Source: Hymenobacter radiodurans (lineage in GTDB: Bacteria; Bacteroidota; Bacteroidia; Cytophagales; Hymenobacteraceae). Taken from it: DNA of 64,000 nt. The stretch covers positions 3,008,001-3,072,000 of the forward strand of contig NZ_CP037922.1 of assembly GCF_004355185.1 (NCBI RefSeq), given 5' to 3'. Of this stretch, positions 1 through 10,831 are shown one piece after another. Positions within the stretch are counted from its first letter, which is position 1. Each line of letters begins with the position of its first letter. A model generated the notes under the pieces. That model made no database searches and was not told the origin of the DNA. It was given only the letters and a program-made list of their open reading frames with translations. Position numbers and translations under genes: made by a program.

Positions 1-40
1 TACTAAGCAAGCTTAATTCTCGCCTTCATTCAACAAAAAA

Positions 41-69
41 AGCAGCTCCGAAATCGGAGCTGCTTTTTT
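41..69. terminator. Bidirectional hairpin terminator
   Basis: A 10-bp perfect stem (AGCAGCTCCG / CGGAGCTGCT) with a 3-4 nt loop is flanked by an A run on the left and a T run on the right, so it can work in both directions. It lies just beyond the stop codon of the minus-strand amylase-like gene and probably ends that transcript. Seen directly; the function is inferred. Confidence 0.8.
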
Positions 70-90
70 GTTGGGCGCTGGGGGGCTTTT

Positions 91-2967
91 TTAGTGCTGC
101 ACAACCAGGCGTGTTGTCTGAATTTGATTGCCGGTGCTCACCCGCACTAGGTATATGCCGTTAGCCAGCCCCTTGAGAGAAAGGGGTAGCTCATGCGCGC
201 CGATGGCCTGCCGGGAAGTGGTAGGCAGAGTGCGCACCGTAGCTCCCAGCAGATTCGTAATTGAAACGGTAACGGGAGCAGCCGTCGTCAGCTCGTAGCT
301 AAGCGTAGCCGTAGCGGCCGCCGGATTAGGCGCGGCGGTCAGCCGCAGAGCCGTTGTGTTGCGAGGGCCGCGGACAGCCAGCACGTTGGTTGGCCGATTG
401 ATCAGGCGGGAGGTATACACGGCGTATTCGCCGGGCTGTAAAGTCAGGTTAGCCGTGGGGTTTGTCACGCTGAGCGTAGCCCCGGTGAGGTAGTTATACC
501 AAGTACCAGTTTGCTGAAACTGTGGATTAACTGCCTGAGGTACAATATCAAAGTTACCCACCACGGTTACCTTCAGATTGTCATCCTGCAAATGGATAGT
601 TTTCACGGCCCCCACTACACTCTGGGTAAAATTGGTGGTTTCGAAAACTGGCTCGTTCTTTTTCAGCGCAATCAGGCTGGCATACACATTATACAGCTTG
701 CGCCGCTCCTGCACATCACGATAATCCCAGCGGATGGGCTTGTTGGCCGTCCTGCAGTCGTTGTTATTAGTGCCATCAGGGCAGCGGTTGATGGCAAAGT
801 CGTAGCCTAACTCCCCAAATTGCCACACCATTTTCGGGCCCGGCACGGTAAAGAAGAAAGCCGCTGCCGCTTCCTGACGAGCCAGCGCTACATTCAGGTC
901 CTTGGTATTGTGCGTAGCGGTGGCCGCCCCGAATGACAGGTTTTTATACACCAAACGCTCCTCATCGTGGCTTTCCATGTAGCTCACCAAGTGGGGCTGC
1001 TCCCAGTTGCGGTTGCGGTAGTACGTAGCACTGAAATCCGACTTATCGCCGGTATTGTAGCCCATCGTAGCCTCGTTGTATTTATCTGTCATTTTGCCCC
1101 ACAGCATCATGCCGTAGTCGGCCAATATCTTCTCCTCGTCGTTATCGCTCAGGTGCTCCAAGATGCAGTACACGTTAGGATCAATGGTGCGAAGCTGGTC
1201 GTAGATATTCTTCCAGATGGCAATGCGCGAATCGTCGCGGCGGCTCCAGGCACCTACATCTGTAGGGTTATTGCGCTGGGTAAAGCCTTTTGATAAGTCG
1301 TAACGGTAGCCGTCAATGCGGTATTCCTGAAGCCAGAAGGCATTTACCTGCTCCACGAAGTATTTCGTGAAGGGACTTTCGTGATTGAAGTCGTAGCCTA
1401 CGTTGAAAGGGTGCGTGGCATCCGGATTAAACCATGGACTATCAGCCGTCGGCTTGCCGCCCGCAAAATACAGCTGTGCCATCGGCGACTGCCCAAACGA
1501 GTGGTTCAGCACCATATCCACAATAACGGCAATGCCACGCTTGTGGCACTCGTCTACGAAGCGCTTCAGGTCGTCTTTGGTACCGTAGTATTTGTCGGGA
1601 GTAAAGTAAAACGAAGGATTATAGCCCCAGCTTTCGTTACCCTCAAACTCATTGATGGGCATTAGCTCAATGGCATTCACACCCAGACGCTGCAAGTAGG
1701 TAAGCGTATCAGTAAGCGTTTTGTAATCGTGGCGGGCAATAAAATCACGCACCAACAGCTCATACACTACCAGATCCGTACGCTTGGGCTTCAGAAAATT
1801 TGTAACCTGCCATTGATACTCTGGCTGTCCCGACTGAAAGGTCGACACGATGCCAGTCGTCTTACCCGTCGGGTACTGGAGGCGAGCCGTGGGAAACGTT
1901 GCATCCGGGATAAAACGGTCATTGTTAGGGTCTAACACCTTTTGTGTGTAGGGGTCGGCAATGCGCAGGCTCCCATCTACTAGGTACTGATAGGCATATT
2001 CGCGGCCGGGAGTGAGATTGTCAATCTGAATCCACCAGCGACCATTGCTGCTGTTGTCCGGAGCATTATCGGTGGCACTCACGGGCGTGCGCTTCAGCGC
2101 CGATACCGGGCTGGACTGCCAGTCGTTGAAGTCACCAATGGCGTGAACAAATTGCTTGTTTGGCGCCGTCAGGCTCAGGATGACAGAAGTGCCACCGTTC
2201 AGGTACGTGGCCCCATCTTTCTTTGCTCCGGCAGGCAAGGGCGCTGTGGTTACCGCCTCACGGGTCTGCACCGTTAGCTCTGTTTCAGCGGAGACAGTAG
2301 CGTCGGTGGCCGTGAGGCGAAGCACATTAGCGCCGGCTTGGGTTAGTGTTACGGTTCGGGAAATGGAGGTAGCATTGGGCTCCGAGGCGCCAACCTGAAC
2401 TCCGTTCAGGAACAGAGCCAGCGTGGCGGGCAGGGCGGATGTGCCCGTAACCGTGGTGGGCGCGTTAAGCACGAAGAAATTGCCCCCCGCTCCGGTGGGG
2501 GCTGTAAAGCGCAGATTAAACTTGTTCTGGGCTACGTCCACGAAGATGTCGCCTCCCGGACCGCGCCCTACCTTACTACCATCCGCATTTTTAAAGATCA
2601 TGCCCAACCGGTAAATTTTAGTGCCGGCCGCAATGGGATAGAAGGTATTGGGCGTGAAGGTGATAGTGTAAATGTTGGCATTGGTGGCGGAGCGCGTCAT
2701 CTTCGCTGCCGCGTCGGCCTGATTGAAAGCAGGGCTTTTTACGTTGGTCCAGGTGGTGCCCGTAGGACTGTCAGTCACTACCCCGGTCCAGATGTAAACG
2801 TCGCCGGTAAAGTTGGCTAGCTCCCCATTGCCCTGAGTGGCATTGAAAATGATGGTAACCGGCTCTGATGCCAGAAAAGTGGAGGGCTGAGTTGTTACTT
2901 GGCCGTACGCGGCGGGAAGCCCGGTGAATAGCACAAGCAGGCTAAATAAAAGTCGAAGTTTCTTCAT
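91..2967 (-). CDS. Secreted GH13 alpha-amylase family protein with T9SS C-terminal sorting domain
   Basis: This 958-residue protein starts with a signal peptide (about 1-22, ending AYGQ). An N-terminal beta-rich region (about 25-235) is followed by a CBM48/isoamylase-N-like module near 255-360 (VHAIGDFNDWQ). The GH13 barrel begins near 395 (VVYELLVRDF). Conserved regions are DMVLNH (484-489), GYRYD with the nucleophile Asp557, ILEH with the acid/base Glu604, and MESHDEE with Asp668. The last 85 residues form a Por-type sorting domain (APNPA...NGIYLVRV), so the protein should cross the outer membrane by type IX secretion and stay at the cell surface or be released. Likely substrate is an alpha-glucan; debranching or maltogenic specificity cannot be read from sequence. 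Transcribed away from the DUF2279 gene and ending at the hairpin at 41-69. Confidence 0.93.
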   Translation of the reverse strand: MKKLRLLFSLLVLFTGLPAAYGQVTTQPSTFLASEPVTIIFNATQGNGELANFTGDVYIWTGVVTDSPTGTTWTNVKSPAFNQADAAAKMTRSATNANIYTITFTPNTFYPIAAGTKIYRLGMIFKNADGSKVGRGPGGDIFVDVAQNKFNLRFTAPTGAGGNFFVLNAPTTVTGTSALPATLALFLNGVQVGASEPNATSISRTVTLTQAGANVLRLTATDATVSAETELTVQTREAVTTAPLPAGAKKDGATYLNGGTSVILSLTAPNKQFVHAIGDFNDWQSSPVSALKRTPVSATDNAPDNSSNGRWWIQIDNLTPGREYAYQYLVDGSLRIADPYTQKVLDPNNDRFIPDATFPTARLQYPTGKTTGIVSTFQSGQPEYQWQVTNFLKPKRTDLVVYELLVRDFIARHDYKTLTDTLTYLQRLGVNAIELMPINEFEGNESWGYNPSFYFTPDKYYGTKDDLKRFVDECHKRGIAVIVDMVLNHSFGQSPMAQLYFAGGKPTADSPWFNPDATHPFNVGYDFNHESPFTKYFVEQVNAFWLQEYRIDGYRYDLSKGFTQRNNPTDVGAWSRRDDSRIAIWKNIYDQLRTIDPNVYCILEHLSDNDEEKILADYGMMLWGKMTDKYNEATMGYNTGDKSDFSATYYRNRNWEQPHLVSYMESHDEERLVYKNLSFGAATATHNTKDLNVALARQEAAAAFFFTVPGPKMVWQFGELGYDFAINRCPDGTNNNDCRTANKPIRWDYRDVQERRKLYNVYASLIALKKNEPVFETTNFTQSVVGAVKTIHLQDDNLKVTVVGNFDIVPQAVNPQFQQTGTWYNYLTGATLSVTNPTANLTLQPGEYAVYTSRLINRPTNVLAVRGPRNTTALRLTAAPNPAAATATLSYELTTAAPVTVSITNLLGATVRTLPTTSRQAIGAHELPLSLKGLANGIYLVRVSTGNQIQTTRLVVQH

Positions 2968-3051
2968 TAATAATGGATTGATGGTGGGACGTCAGGAAAG
3001 CCGAACAGAGCGCAGAGCTTTATTTTATTCAGGATGAGTAAGCCAGAAGAA

Positions 3052-3059
3052 TAAAGGTA
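3052..3059 (-). promoter_or_regulatory. Candidate -7 element of the GH13 gene
   Basis: On the minus strand this reads TACCTTTA, one base off the Bacteroidota -7 consensus TAnnTTTG, about 85 bp before the amylase-like start codon. No convincing -33 TTTG was found at the usual spacing, so this is only a candidate. Confidence 0.35.
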
Positions 3060-3146
3060 CACAACGAACTGTTTAGCTTAGTCCACAGGCGCACGCATTT
3101 GTTTGTAGCTTTGATGGTTCCGGCTCCTGAGGCCATTTGCTTCCGC

Positions 3147-4120
3147 ATGACGCTTTTCTTTCGATTTTCTACAGAAGTCCGGTGGTGGCTGGTGGCTCTC
3201 TTCGCGATAAGCTGTTTACGACCAGCCATTTGCCAGGCCCAAAGCTCCGCTGATTCGGCTTTAGTAGCGCCTACTTCTCCCCTCTTACAGCCAACCCAAC
3301 CTGCCGATTCGGCCCACCTAAGCCGTCGGCTTCCCATTTTGGCCGGAGGACTGGCGCTGAGCTACACGGGCCTGGTTTATGGATTGAGCAAGAGCTGGTA
3401 CACCGGCGAGCGCACTTCCTTTCATTGGTTCGATGATAGCCGCGAGTGGAAGCAGGTAGATAAGGCCGGACACTTCTGGGGGCTTTTCACGAAAGTCGGG
3501 GGGCAGTGGATATGCTGCGCTGGGCGGGCGTCGCCGACCGTAAAGCGCTGTGGTATGGTGGCTTCGTTGGCTTCCTGCTCCAAAGTCCCCTAGAGCTGCT
3601 CGATGGCCGCGACCCTGCGTATGGCGCTTCGGCTTACGACCTGGGGGCCAATTTTCTGGGCTCCGCCGGACTTATTGCCCAGCAGCTGGCCTGGAATGAG
3701 GTTCGGATAATGCCCAAATACTCCTTCCGCACCACGCGCTACGCAGCGCTTCGGCCCAATGTGCTGGGTAAAAGCTTGCCTGAGCAATACCTGAAGGACT
3801 ATAACGGCCACACCTACTGGCTTTGCGCCGACGTAGCCGCTTGGCTACCGCAGGAAAGCAAATGGCCCAAGTGGCTGCAACCCGCCGTGGGCTACGGCGC
3901 TCAGCAAATGGTGTACAACGACCCCGCCGCCAACGCTGCCTTGGGCCTCTATGATTACCGGCAGTATTATCTGAGCTTCGATATAAACCTGATGCGTATC
4001 CCCACGCGCAGCAAATTCCTGAAGCGCGTGTTTTATGTGGCCAGCATTTTTCACCTCCCTGCTCCCGCTTTAGAATATAACTCGCGTCGGGGTTTCGTGG
4101 TGCACGGGCTATATTATTAA
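3147..4120 (+). CDS. DUF2279 (YfiM-like) protein, frame-corrected
   Basis: The ATG at 3147 is preferred because it is followed directly by a hydrophobic signal segment (WWLVALFAISCLRPAICQAQ). The reading frame breaks in a G5 tract at 3478-3482. Adding one G restores GHFWGAFHESRGAVDMLRW, which fits the DUF2279 family, and the gene becomes exactly 325 codons. The C-terminal part (DYGAxxxDLGANFLGS-like motif, IMPKYSFRTT, a GYGAQQMVYND segment) continues to the stop at 4120. The family is a predicted envelope protein of unknown function. The break is most likely a consensus error because eleven genes here share it. Divergent from the amylase-like gene. Confidence 0.85.
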
Positions 4121-4576
4121 GAGAATTCCGCTTGGAAGCTGGCTTCATTGGCTCGGGGTCCATTGCTGGCCGACGTACGAGTAAAAGGCTTCTGGTCCCA
4201 GCTATTTCTTCCTAGCAAGCCTTCAAAAACGAAGGTAACTCGCTTTCTCAATCCTTCACTTCAGAGTAATTATTACCCGGTCCACACAGCCGGGCTGGAC
4301 TATCGCGTCTACAATTTCAAGGCTATAAAACACAACCTATAACGGCGGCAACATTATAATAATACAATATCTACAACTAAAAAGCTCGTCAATTCCTTCT
4401 TTTAAAATACTCATGTCAGAGAAATATTCTTGACATTAATTCTACTCGTGAGTAAATTAATTGGGGACTTTTATTTTACAAAACACTGATTATCAAATGT
4501 TAGCTCAACTGTTTTCACCCTTTACCATCTACGTCATGTACCTATCAAATCTCGCACTTAAACCAGAAACGTAACT
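4121..4576. other. 456-bp AT-rich intergenic region before susC-1
   Basis: No supported gene. A 64-codon open frame at 4148-4342 has no recognisable domain, signal or ribosome site. The segment from about 4340 is markedly AT-rich and probably carries the promoter of the susC-1/susD-1 unit, but I could not fix a -33/-7 pair. None of the LacI-type palindromes of the arabinan locus occurs here. Confidence 0.5.
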
Positions 4577-7500
4577 ATGAAAAAATTCTTATTACTACTC
4601 TTTTTGATTCTGGCTGGTTTTCGCGTGGCGACGGCGCAGGATCGAGCGATACAAGGGCGAGTAACGGACCGGGCTACGGGTAGCGGCCTACCGGGTGTAA
4701 CCGTACTCGTGAAGGGTACGACTATCGGAGCATCGACCGATTCGGAGGGGGCTTTAATCTGTCAGTGCCAGCTTCGGCTACCACCCTCACCTTCAGCTTC
4801 ATTGGTTACTCCACTGTCGAGCGGCCTATCACCGATGCAGGCACCATTAATGTAGCGATGGAAGCTTCTACCCGCGAGTTGGGTGAAGTAGTCGTAACAG
4901 CGCTGGGCCTGGAAACCAGCCGCGACCGATTGGGCACGGCCCAATCAACTGTGCAGGGCCAAGCACTGGTGCGCTCCGGCGAAACCAGCCCAATTACGGC
5001 CCTTTCTGGTAAGGCACCTGGTGTACTCATCACCCGTTCTACTGGCGACCCCGGCGCCAGCGCTAACATTCAAATTCGCGGCGCCAGCACTATTACGGGC
5101 AATTTGCAGCCCCTGATTGTAGTGGATGGTATTCCGATATCGAATACCTCTGTGGGCGAGAATACACCGGGTAGCTCGGGGGGCATTGTGGCGAGTGGTG
5201 GAGGTGCAGCTTCCAACCAGATAGCGGGAGTTGTGCAGCAGTCGCGCCTCAATGACATTAACCCCGATGACATCGCCTCTATGGAAGTATTGCGCGGGGC
5301 AGCGGCAGCAGCGCTGTGGGGAACACGGGCCGCAAATGGCGTGCTGGTGATTACTACCAAAAAAGGCCGCAACGCCGACAAGCTCAATCTCTCCTACCGC
5401 ACCACCTATGGTATAGACGAAATCAACCAAGTGCCCGAACTTCAGCAACGCTTTGGCCAGGGTGTGAATGGCCTGTTTTCCCAAAGCAATGCCCGCAGTT
5501 GGGGCGACCGTATAGCCGACCGCTCAGGCGGACTGGATGCTGCCATTACAACGCCCGGTGCGCCTGGTTACCAAGGGTTTATCACTTTCGCCGACGGCAC
5601 GCAACGCTATGCTATTCCGGCGGGCACGGCCGCAAACCCTCACGGTGGCAAGAACAGTCGCGACACCTACGACCACAGCGATGAGGTATTCGGGCGAGGT
5701 TATACCTGGGATAACATTGCCACACTCAGCGGTGGCGACCAACGCAGCAATTTCTATATCAGCCTGGGCAATACCCACACCGAAGGCATTGCGCGCAACA
5801 ACAGCGACAACGACCGCACTACCGTCCGGGTAAACGTAGATCGGCAGCTGGCCACCAAGTTCCGAGCTGGTATAAACGCCACGTATGCGCGCACGTTCTC
5901 AAACAGGGTGCAGCAGGGCTCCAGTGGCAGCAGTATCTTCCTGGGGGCCTTCGTAGCCCCGCTGACTTCAACAATGCCTACTATATCGGCGACTACACCG
6001 ATCCGGAGGGCAACATCTTCCTTCGTCGGCAATCCTCATATCGTAACCAATTAGGGAACAGCACTAATCCTGGGTTTGACAACCCCTTCTGGACCATTGA
6101 TGAGGTGCGCGACCAGACACGGGTGCAGCGGCTTATCGGGGCTTTGGAGCTGACGTATGATGCCACAAACTGGCTGAACATTATTAATCGTACGGGCGTC
6201 GACACCTATACCGACCGGCGCTCCACGGTGTATCCAATTGGAGCGGGGCAGTCGCCTACCGGGCAAATCGGGCAATCGACGATCCAGGAAACGCAAATCA
6301 ATAACGACCTGATTGCGCGAGCTACACATGATTTCTCCGAGAATCTGGGGGCACTTTACTGGTGGGGGCTAATTTAAACATCCGGCGGGGCGAGCAGGTC
6401 GGCGCTAATGCGACCAACTTCATCAACCCCTTCTCGCCGCCTCAGCTAGATAACACACTCGCCGACAGCCGCCAACCCTTCAACCTCGTGGTGGAGCAGC
6501 GTACGGCGGCCGCTTACGCGCAAGTAGACCTAGCTTTCTTCAACCAGCTCTACCTCACGGGTACCGGCCGGGCCGAAACTGCATCCACTTTTGGCCCTGA
6601 AACCAGCAGCACCTTCTTCTTTCCGGCCGGTACGCTCGCCTGGCAGTTTACCAAGCTTGCGCCCTTCGCTGAGAACAAAGCGCTGAGCTTCGGTAAACTT
6701 CGGTTGGCCTACGGCTCGGTGGGAGTGCAGCCTACCCCCTATCTCACCCGCACCTACTACATCCCAGGTGACGCTAACATCATTGCCGATGGGTGGGGTA
6801 CCACCCTGGATGCGGCTAACTACGGCGGCGGCTTCGTACGCTCCAACGTGCAGGGCAACCCCGAAATCAAGCCTGAGCGCAAAACCGAATTAGAGGGTGG
6901 CCTCGACCTCCGCTTCTGGCAAGACCGCATCAATTTCAGCATTACAGGCTACACCAACCGCACCAAGGACGCTATTCTGACCGTGCCGGTAGCAGCCACA
7001 ACTGGCTTTGTATCGACTAGTGCCAACGCAGCTGAAATCGAAAACAAGGGGCTGGAGATAAGTCTCAGCGGTGATGTTATTAATCAGCCTGATGGCTTTG
7101 TCTGGAATATTGCGCCCAACTACTCCCTCAACCGCAATGAGGTAACCGACCTGTCGGGCGCAGAGTCCATTTTTCTGAATGGTTTCACGGGCACCTCGTC
7201 GCGGGCCGTGCGGGGCTACCAAATGGGCGCTTTGTGGGGCAGCCGCTGGGAGCGTAATGCTGAAACCGGAAGCTTGGTGTTCGACACGAATGGGTTCCCA
7301 ATTCAGGCCGCTACAGAAGGTATTATTGGCGACCCTAACCCCCGGTGGCGAGCAGGCCTCGGCAATACCTTTAGCTACAAAGGTTTATCGCTGAATGTGC
7401 TGTTCGACCACGTTGACAACCTCGATGTATGGAACGGCACGAAGGGTGCGCTCTACTCCTACGGCACCGCTAAAGACACAGAAGTGGAAACAACAGTATC

Positions 7501-7945
7501 GGCGGCCGATGCGGCTAATCTGCGTCTGTGGAACAGCCAGACGGTAGCGCAGCGCTACCAGCCTAATGCCGATGGCTCCTATACCTTCCGCGGGTCAGTC
7601 ACTGACTTTGGAGCCGGCCCGGTGGTGGCGGATGAGCAGTGGTATCGGAATGGCTTGGGCAATGGGTTTACTGGTCCAGCTGAGCAGTTTATTGAGAATG
7701 TGAGCTATACCCGCCTGCGCGAAATCACGCTGGCGTATAGCTTGAAGCTGCCTTGGCTAAAAGACCGCGCGAAGTTGCAATCGGTGGACGTGTCATTGAC
7801 GGGCCGCAACCTGGCGTTGTGGACCGACTATACCGGCGTAGACCCCGAAACCAACTTAACAGGTGTATCCAACGGCCGTGGCTTGGACTACTTCAACAAC
7901 CCCAGCACGCGCTCCTATATCATGTCACTGAACTTCAACTTCTAA
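4577..7945 (+). CDS. SusC/RagA-type TonB-dependent outer-membrane transporter (first pair), frame-corrected
   Basis: Signal peptide (MKKFLLLLFLILAGFRVATAQ), then a carboxypeptidase-regulatory-like domain (about 24-100), a TonB plug (LSGKAPGVLI, IQIRGASTITG, LIVVDGIP, SMEVLRGAAAAALWGTRAANG) and a long beta-barrel ending in an aromatic C terminus (MSLNFNF). The frame breaks three times: G5 at 4747-4751, C4 at 5957-5960 and G5 at 6347-6351. One added base at each gives SEGGFNLSV, VAPADFNNAYY and LGGTLLVGANLN, all normal for the family, and exactly 1124 codons. It imports a ligand across the outer membrane with the SusD lipoprotein that follows 90 bp downstream. The substrate is unknown; the GH13 gene nearby hints at a glucan but is divergent and separated by one gene. 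Confidence 0.9.
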
Positions 7946-8035
7946 GCAGTGCAAGTAGGCTCCCAGCACCGACGGATTACCGATGTACTGACTTGAGCCC
8001 CGCATCTTTCTCCACGCTTTTGCTTGTTCAACCAT

Positions 8036-9412
8036 ATGAAAACATCCCTGCGTTATTATCTGCTGCTAGCCTTACTATTGGTAGGCTTGGGTAGTTGCGA
8101 AAAGATTACAGAAGGCTACGATATCAACCCAAATGCCCCCCAGGATGCCCCAGCTGACCAACAGTTGACAGCGGTACAGGTATCGGAAGGCTTTGTGTTG
8201 AGTGGTGAAATGGCCCGTACGGCCGGTTTGTTTAGCGACTACTTCACCGGCACTGACCGCCAGTATGAGGGCTTGCAGAACTACACCACCGTATCGGGCG
8301 ACTACGATAATATGTGGAGCAATACCTTCACGCTGGTGCTGGCCAACGCCCGCATCGTGACCCAGAAGGCGGAGGCTGTCCAAAACTTTCAGCTGGCCGG
8401 CATTGCCCAAGTGCTCGAAGCCCAGATGATTGGTATGGCAACTTCCCTTTGGGGCGACGTTCCTTACTCACAAGCCTTTCAGCCAGGCAAACCAGCTCCA
8501 TTCGACAAACAGTCCGACATTTACGCCAGCGTTCAAACCTTGCTCAGCACGGCCATTACCAACTTGGGGCGCAACGGCATCAATCCTGAAGAGCGCGACA
8601 TTTATTATGGAGGCGACCTAGCTAAATGGCAGGCCGCGGCTCATTCCCTAAAGGCTCGCTTTTATTTACATGTGCGCAACTATCCGCAGGCGGCAGCCGA
8701 AGCGCGGCTAGGAATTGCCAGTCCGGCTGGTGATATGCTAGTGCCTTACGACGGAACCGTGAGCACCAGCGCCAACCCCTATTACGACTTCATCGACATA
8801 AACCGTACTGGTTACATGGGAGCGGATGGCTCCTATGGCTCGCGCCTGCTAGATGGCCTCCGCAACAATGCCCGCACCAATGAGTCGGCCCGCTTTGAGT
8901 ATTTCTACACCACCGAGGTTGGCTACAGTGACCTTGATCCTAACATATTGGAAGGTGGTGCTTTCGCGGCCGATGCTGACTTTCCACTTATAACCTATGT
9001 CGAAACGCAAGCGATTCTAGCTGAAGCCCAAGCCCGCGCCAACGATCTGACTGGCGCCTTGGCTGCTCTCAACAATATCCGGGCTTACAACCGCACCACG
9101 TTCACGGGGGGCAATTATGCTGCCTACACGCTCGCCGATTTTGCCGCAGGTGGACTAATGAATACAGGCCAATCGCAGCAGCAAGCCTTACTTCGGGAAA
9201 TTCTGACAGAGAAATACTTGAGCTTGATTGGTCAGATTGAACCCTATAACGACATCCGCCGCACCAACAATCTTATCGGCGTGCCCAAAAAACGTGCTGA
9301 TGCACCCAATATTCCGCAGCGGTACTTGATTGCGCAGAATGAGGTGAATACTAACCCTAATGTACCGCAGCCTATTCCGGCCTTGTATGATCCCACTGAG
9401 GTTAATCGGTAA
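8036..9412 (+). CDS. SusD-like (SusD/RagB, SusD-like_2 type) surface lipoprotein
   Basis: The start is the ATG at 8036, which opens directly into a lipoprotein signal (MKTSLRYYLLLALLLVGLGSC, lipobox LGSC). The mature part (ITEGYDINPNAP, SGEMARTAGLFSDYFTGTDRQYEG, MIGMATSLWGDVPYSQAF) has the TPR-rich helical layout of the SusD-like_2 branch. It should cap the SusC barrel encoded just upstream and bind the same ligand at the cell surface. About 459 residues, normal length. Followed by a hairpin terminator at 9435-9463. Confidence 0.9.
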   Translation: MKTSLRYYLLLALLLVGLGSCEKITEGYDINPNAPQDAPADQQLTAVQVSEGFVLSGEMARTAGLFSDYFTGTDRQYEGLQNYTTVSGDYDNMWSNTFTLVLANARIVTQKAEAVQNFQLAGIAQVLEAQMIGMATSLWGDVPYSQAFQPGKPAPFDKQSDIYASVQTLLSTAITNLGRNGINPEERDIYYGGDLAKWQAAAHSLKARFYLHVRNYPQAAAEARLGIASPAGDMLVPYDGTVSTSANPYYDFIDINRTGYMGADGSYGSRLLDGLRNNARTNESARFEYFYTTEVGYSDLDPNILEGGAFAADADFPLITYVETQAILAEAQARANDLTGALAALNNIRAYNRTTFTGGNYAAYTLADFAAGGLMNTGQSQQQALLREILTEKYLSLIGQIEPYNDIRRTNNLIGVPKKRADAPNIPQRYLIAQNEVNTNPNVPQPIPALYDPTEVNR

Positions 9413-9434
9413 TTAGCTTTCTCTACTTAGTACA

Positions 9435-9463
9435 AGCCTCGGTCCCTTGGGCCGGGGCTTTTT
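9435..9463 (+). terminator. Terminator of susC-1/susD-1
   Basis: GCCTCGG pairs with CCGGGGC (one G-U) around a TCCC/GGG-extended loop and is followed by a T run, 23 bp after the susD-1 stop codon. Confidence 0.75.
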
Positions 9464-9564
9464 GTTGTTAGAAAGATAAGTGACATCAATTAAGCCGTTT
9501 GGAAGGTATGGGGCACGTTACTGCAAGCGGCAGGGTTGAGAAGAAGCTCACCTGTATCCCATAA

Positions 9565-9572
9565 TACCTTTA
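9565..9572 (+). promoter_or_regulatory. Candidate -7 element of the Smr/DUF2027 gene
   Basis: TACCTTTA matches TAnnTTTG at seven of eight positions, about 70 bp before the preferred ATG at 9644. No clear -33 box. Confidence 0.3.
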
Positions 9573-9643
9573 CGCATGAGTAAAGCACCTAACTCTGCGC
9601 TACTTTTGCTTTTCACCCCAATTTGAACCCACGCCTTACCGAT

Positions 9644-10741
9644 ATGAATGTAGGAGACCGAGTACGCCTGCTTACCGGCCGCGAAGAAGGCATCGTCACC
9701 CGTTTGCTTGACAACGACCTCGTGGAGGTTGCCATTGATAACGACTTCACTATTCCCGTGCTGCGGCGCGAGGTGGTAGTAGTTGCCGCCGAAGAGCACA
9801 AAGCGTTTGGGCAAAGTGCCGCTTCCGTAGCCGCCGAGCGCCAAGCCGCTGCCAGCGCCCCACGGCCCAATTTTGCCCCCCAGAAGCCTGATGCGCCCAA
9901 CAACAACGCGGGGGGCAAAAAGGCAGACAAAGGCCCAAAGCCAGAATTGCCGAAGGCGCAAAAGGGCTTGTATCTGGCGCTTAGCCATCAGTCGCCGGAA
10001 CTGCTAGCCGTGCAATTGATCAATAATACTGACACGGATTTGCTGTTCACGTATGGCGAAGAGCAGCAAGACAAATACCGAGGCTTACTCTCCGATAAAC
10101 TCGGACCGAAGTCGGTAAGCAAGCCATTAGCTCACCTTCACTTGAAGGATTTTGAGCAGTGGCCCGCGGCCGTCGTGCAGTTGCTCCCCCACAGACTGAA
10201 CGGTGACACCGCTTTCGAGTTGCTCACCAAGCGCTTGTCTTTCCGGGCTAATAGCTTCTACACCAGCCGGCAGCCCGCGCCGATCTTGCAGAAAGAAGCC
10301 TACCTGTTTCAGCTCGACGAGAAACCTGCCGCGCCCGTAGCTCCTGAGAAGCTCGCCGAAAGCCTGCAAGCCCAGCTAAGTGGCAACGCGCCGGCCAAGC
10401 CGGCGGCGGTTGCGCCTATTCCAGAGCCGGTCAAAACTATTTTGCCACCTTCGCACGAGGTTGATCTGCACCTGGAGGTACTCAACCCGGATGCTGCAAC
10501 GCTCGATCCGCCTCTTACTAACACGGCAATCCTGCGCCTACAACTCGATGCGTTTGAGGATGCACTGAGCCGGGCGTTGGCTACCAACATGCACGAAATC
10601 GTATTTATTCACGGCACTGGCAACGGTACTTTGCGGAAGGAGATACACAAAAATCTGAGCCGCAACCGCGACATCAAGTTTTTTGAGGATGCCCAGAAAG
10701 AGAAATTCGGCTACGGCGCTACGCTGGTGCGCCTGAAGTAA
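9644..10741 (+). CDS. DUF2027 / Smr-domain protein
   Basis: The ATG at 9644 (MNVGDRVRLLTGREEGIV) is preferred over an in-frame TTG 21 bp upstream. The N-terminal part is a small SH3-like region seen at the start of DUF2027 proteins. A low-complexity Ala/Pro/Lys linker follows, then a beta-rich DUF2027 core (YLALSHQSPELLAVQLINNTDTDLLF). The last 85 residues form an Smr domain, with the DLHLE motif and the loop HGTGNGTLR. Smr domains bind or cut nucleic acid; members of this Bacteroidota family are largely uncharacterised. Single-gene unit with a terminator at 10782-10813. Confidence 0.85.
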   Translation: MNVGDRVRLLTGREEGIVTRLLDNDLVEVAIDNDFTIPVLRREVVVVAAEEHKAFGQSAASVAAERQAAASAPRPNFAPQKPDAPNNNAGGKKADKGPKPELPKAQKGLYLALSHQSPELLAVQLINNTDTDLLFTYGEEQQDKYRGLLSDKLGPKSVSKPLAHLHLKDFEQWPAAVVQLLPHRLNGDTAFELLTKRLSFRANSFYTSRQPAPILQKEAYLFQLDEKPAAPVAPEKLAESLQAQLSGNAPAKPAAVAPIPEPVKTILPPSHEVDLHLEVLNPDAATLDPPLTNTAILRLQLDAFEDALSRALATNMHEIVFIHGTGNGTLRKEIHKNLSRNRDIKFFEDAQKEKFGYGATLVRLK

Positions 10742-10781
10742 CTCTCGCTTTACACGATTCAATCAGTTTCCTCACAACACC

Positions 10782-10813
10782 AAAAAGGCTGCCTTCTCAG
10801 GCAGCCTTTTTTT
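10782..10813. terminator. Bidirectional terminator between convergent genes
   Basis: AAGGCTGCC / GGCAGCCTT stem with a short loop, preceded by A residues and followed by a T7 run. It sits between the Smr gene and the minus-strand protease gene and can end both. Confidence 0.85.
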
Positions 10814-10831
10814 ATAAACAACTAATCAAGC

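Noticed and set aside
3029..3337. Minus-strand open frame opposite the DUF2279 gene
   Set aside because: It is a shadow of the plus-strand gene, with basic low-complexity sequence and no family.
4148..4342. 64-codon open frame in the susC-1 upstream region
   Set aside because: No domain, signal peptide or ribosome site, and it runs into an AT-rich promoter-like stretch.
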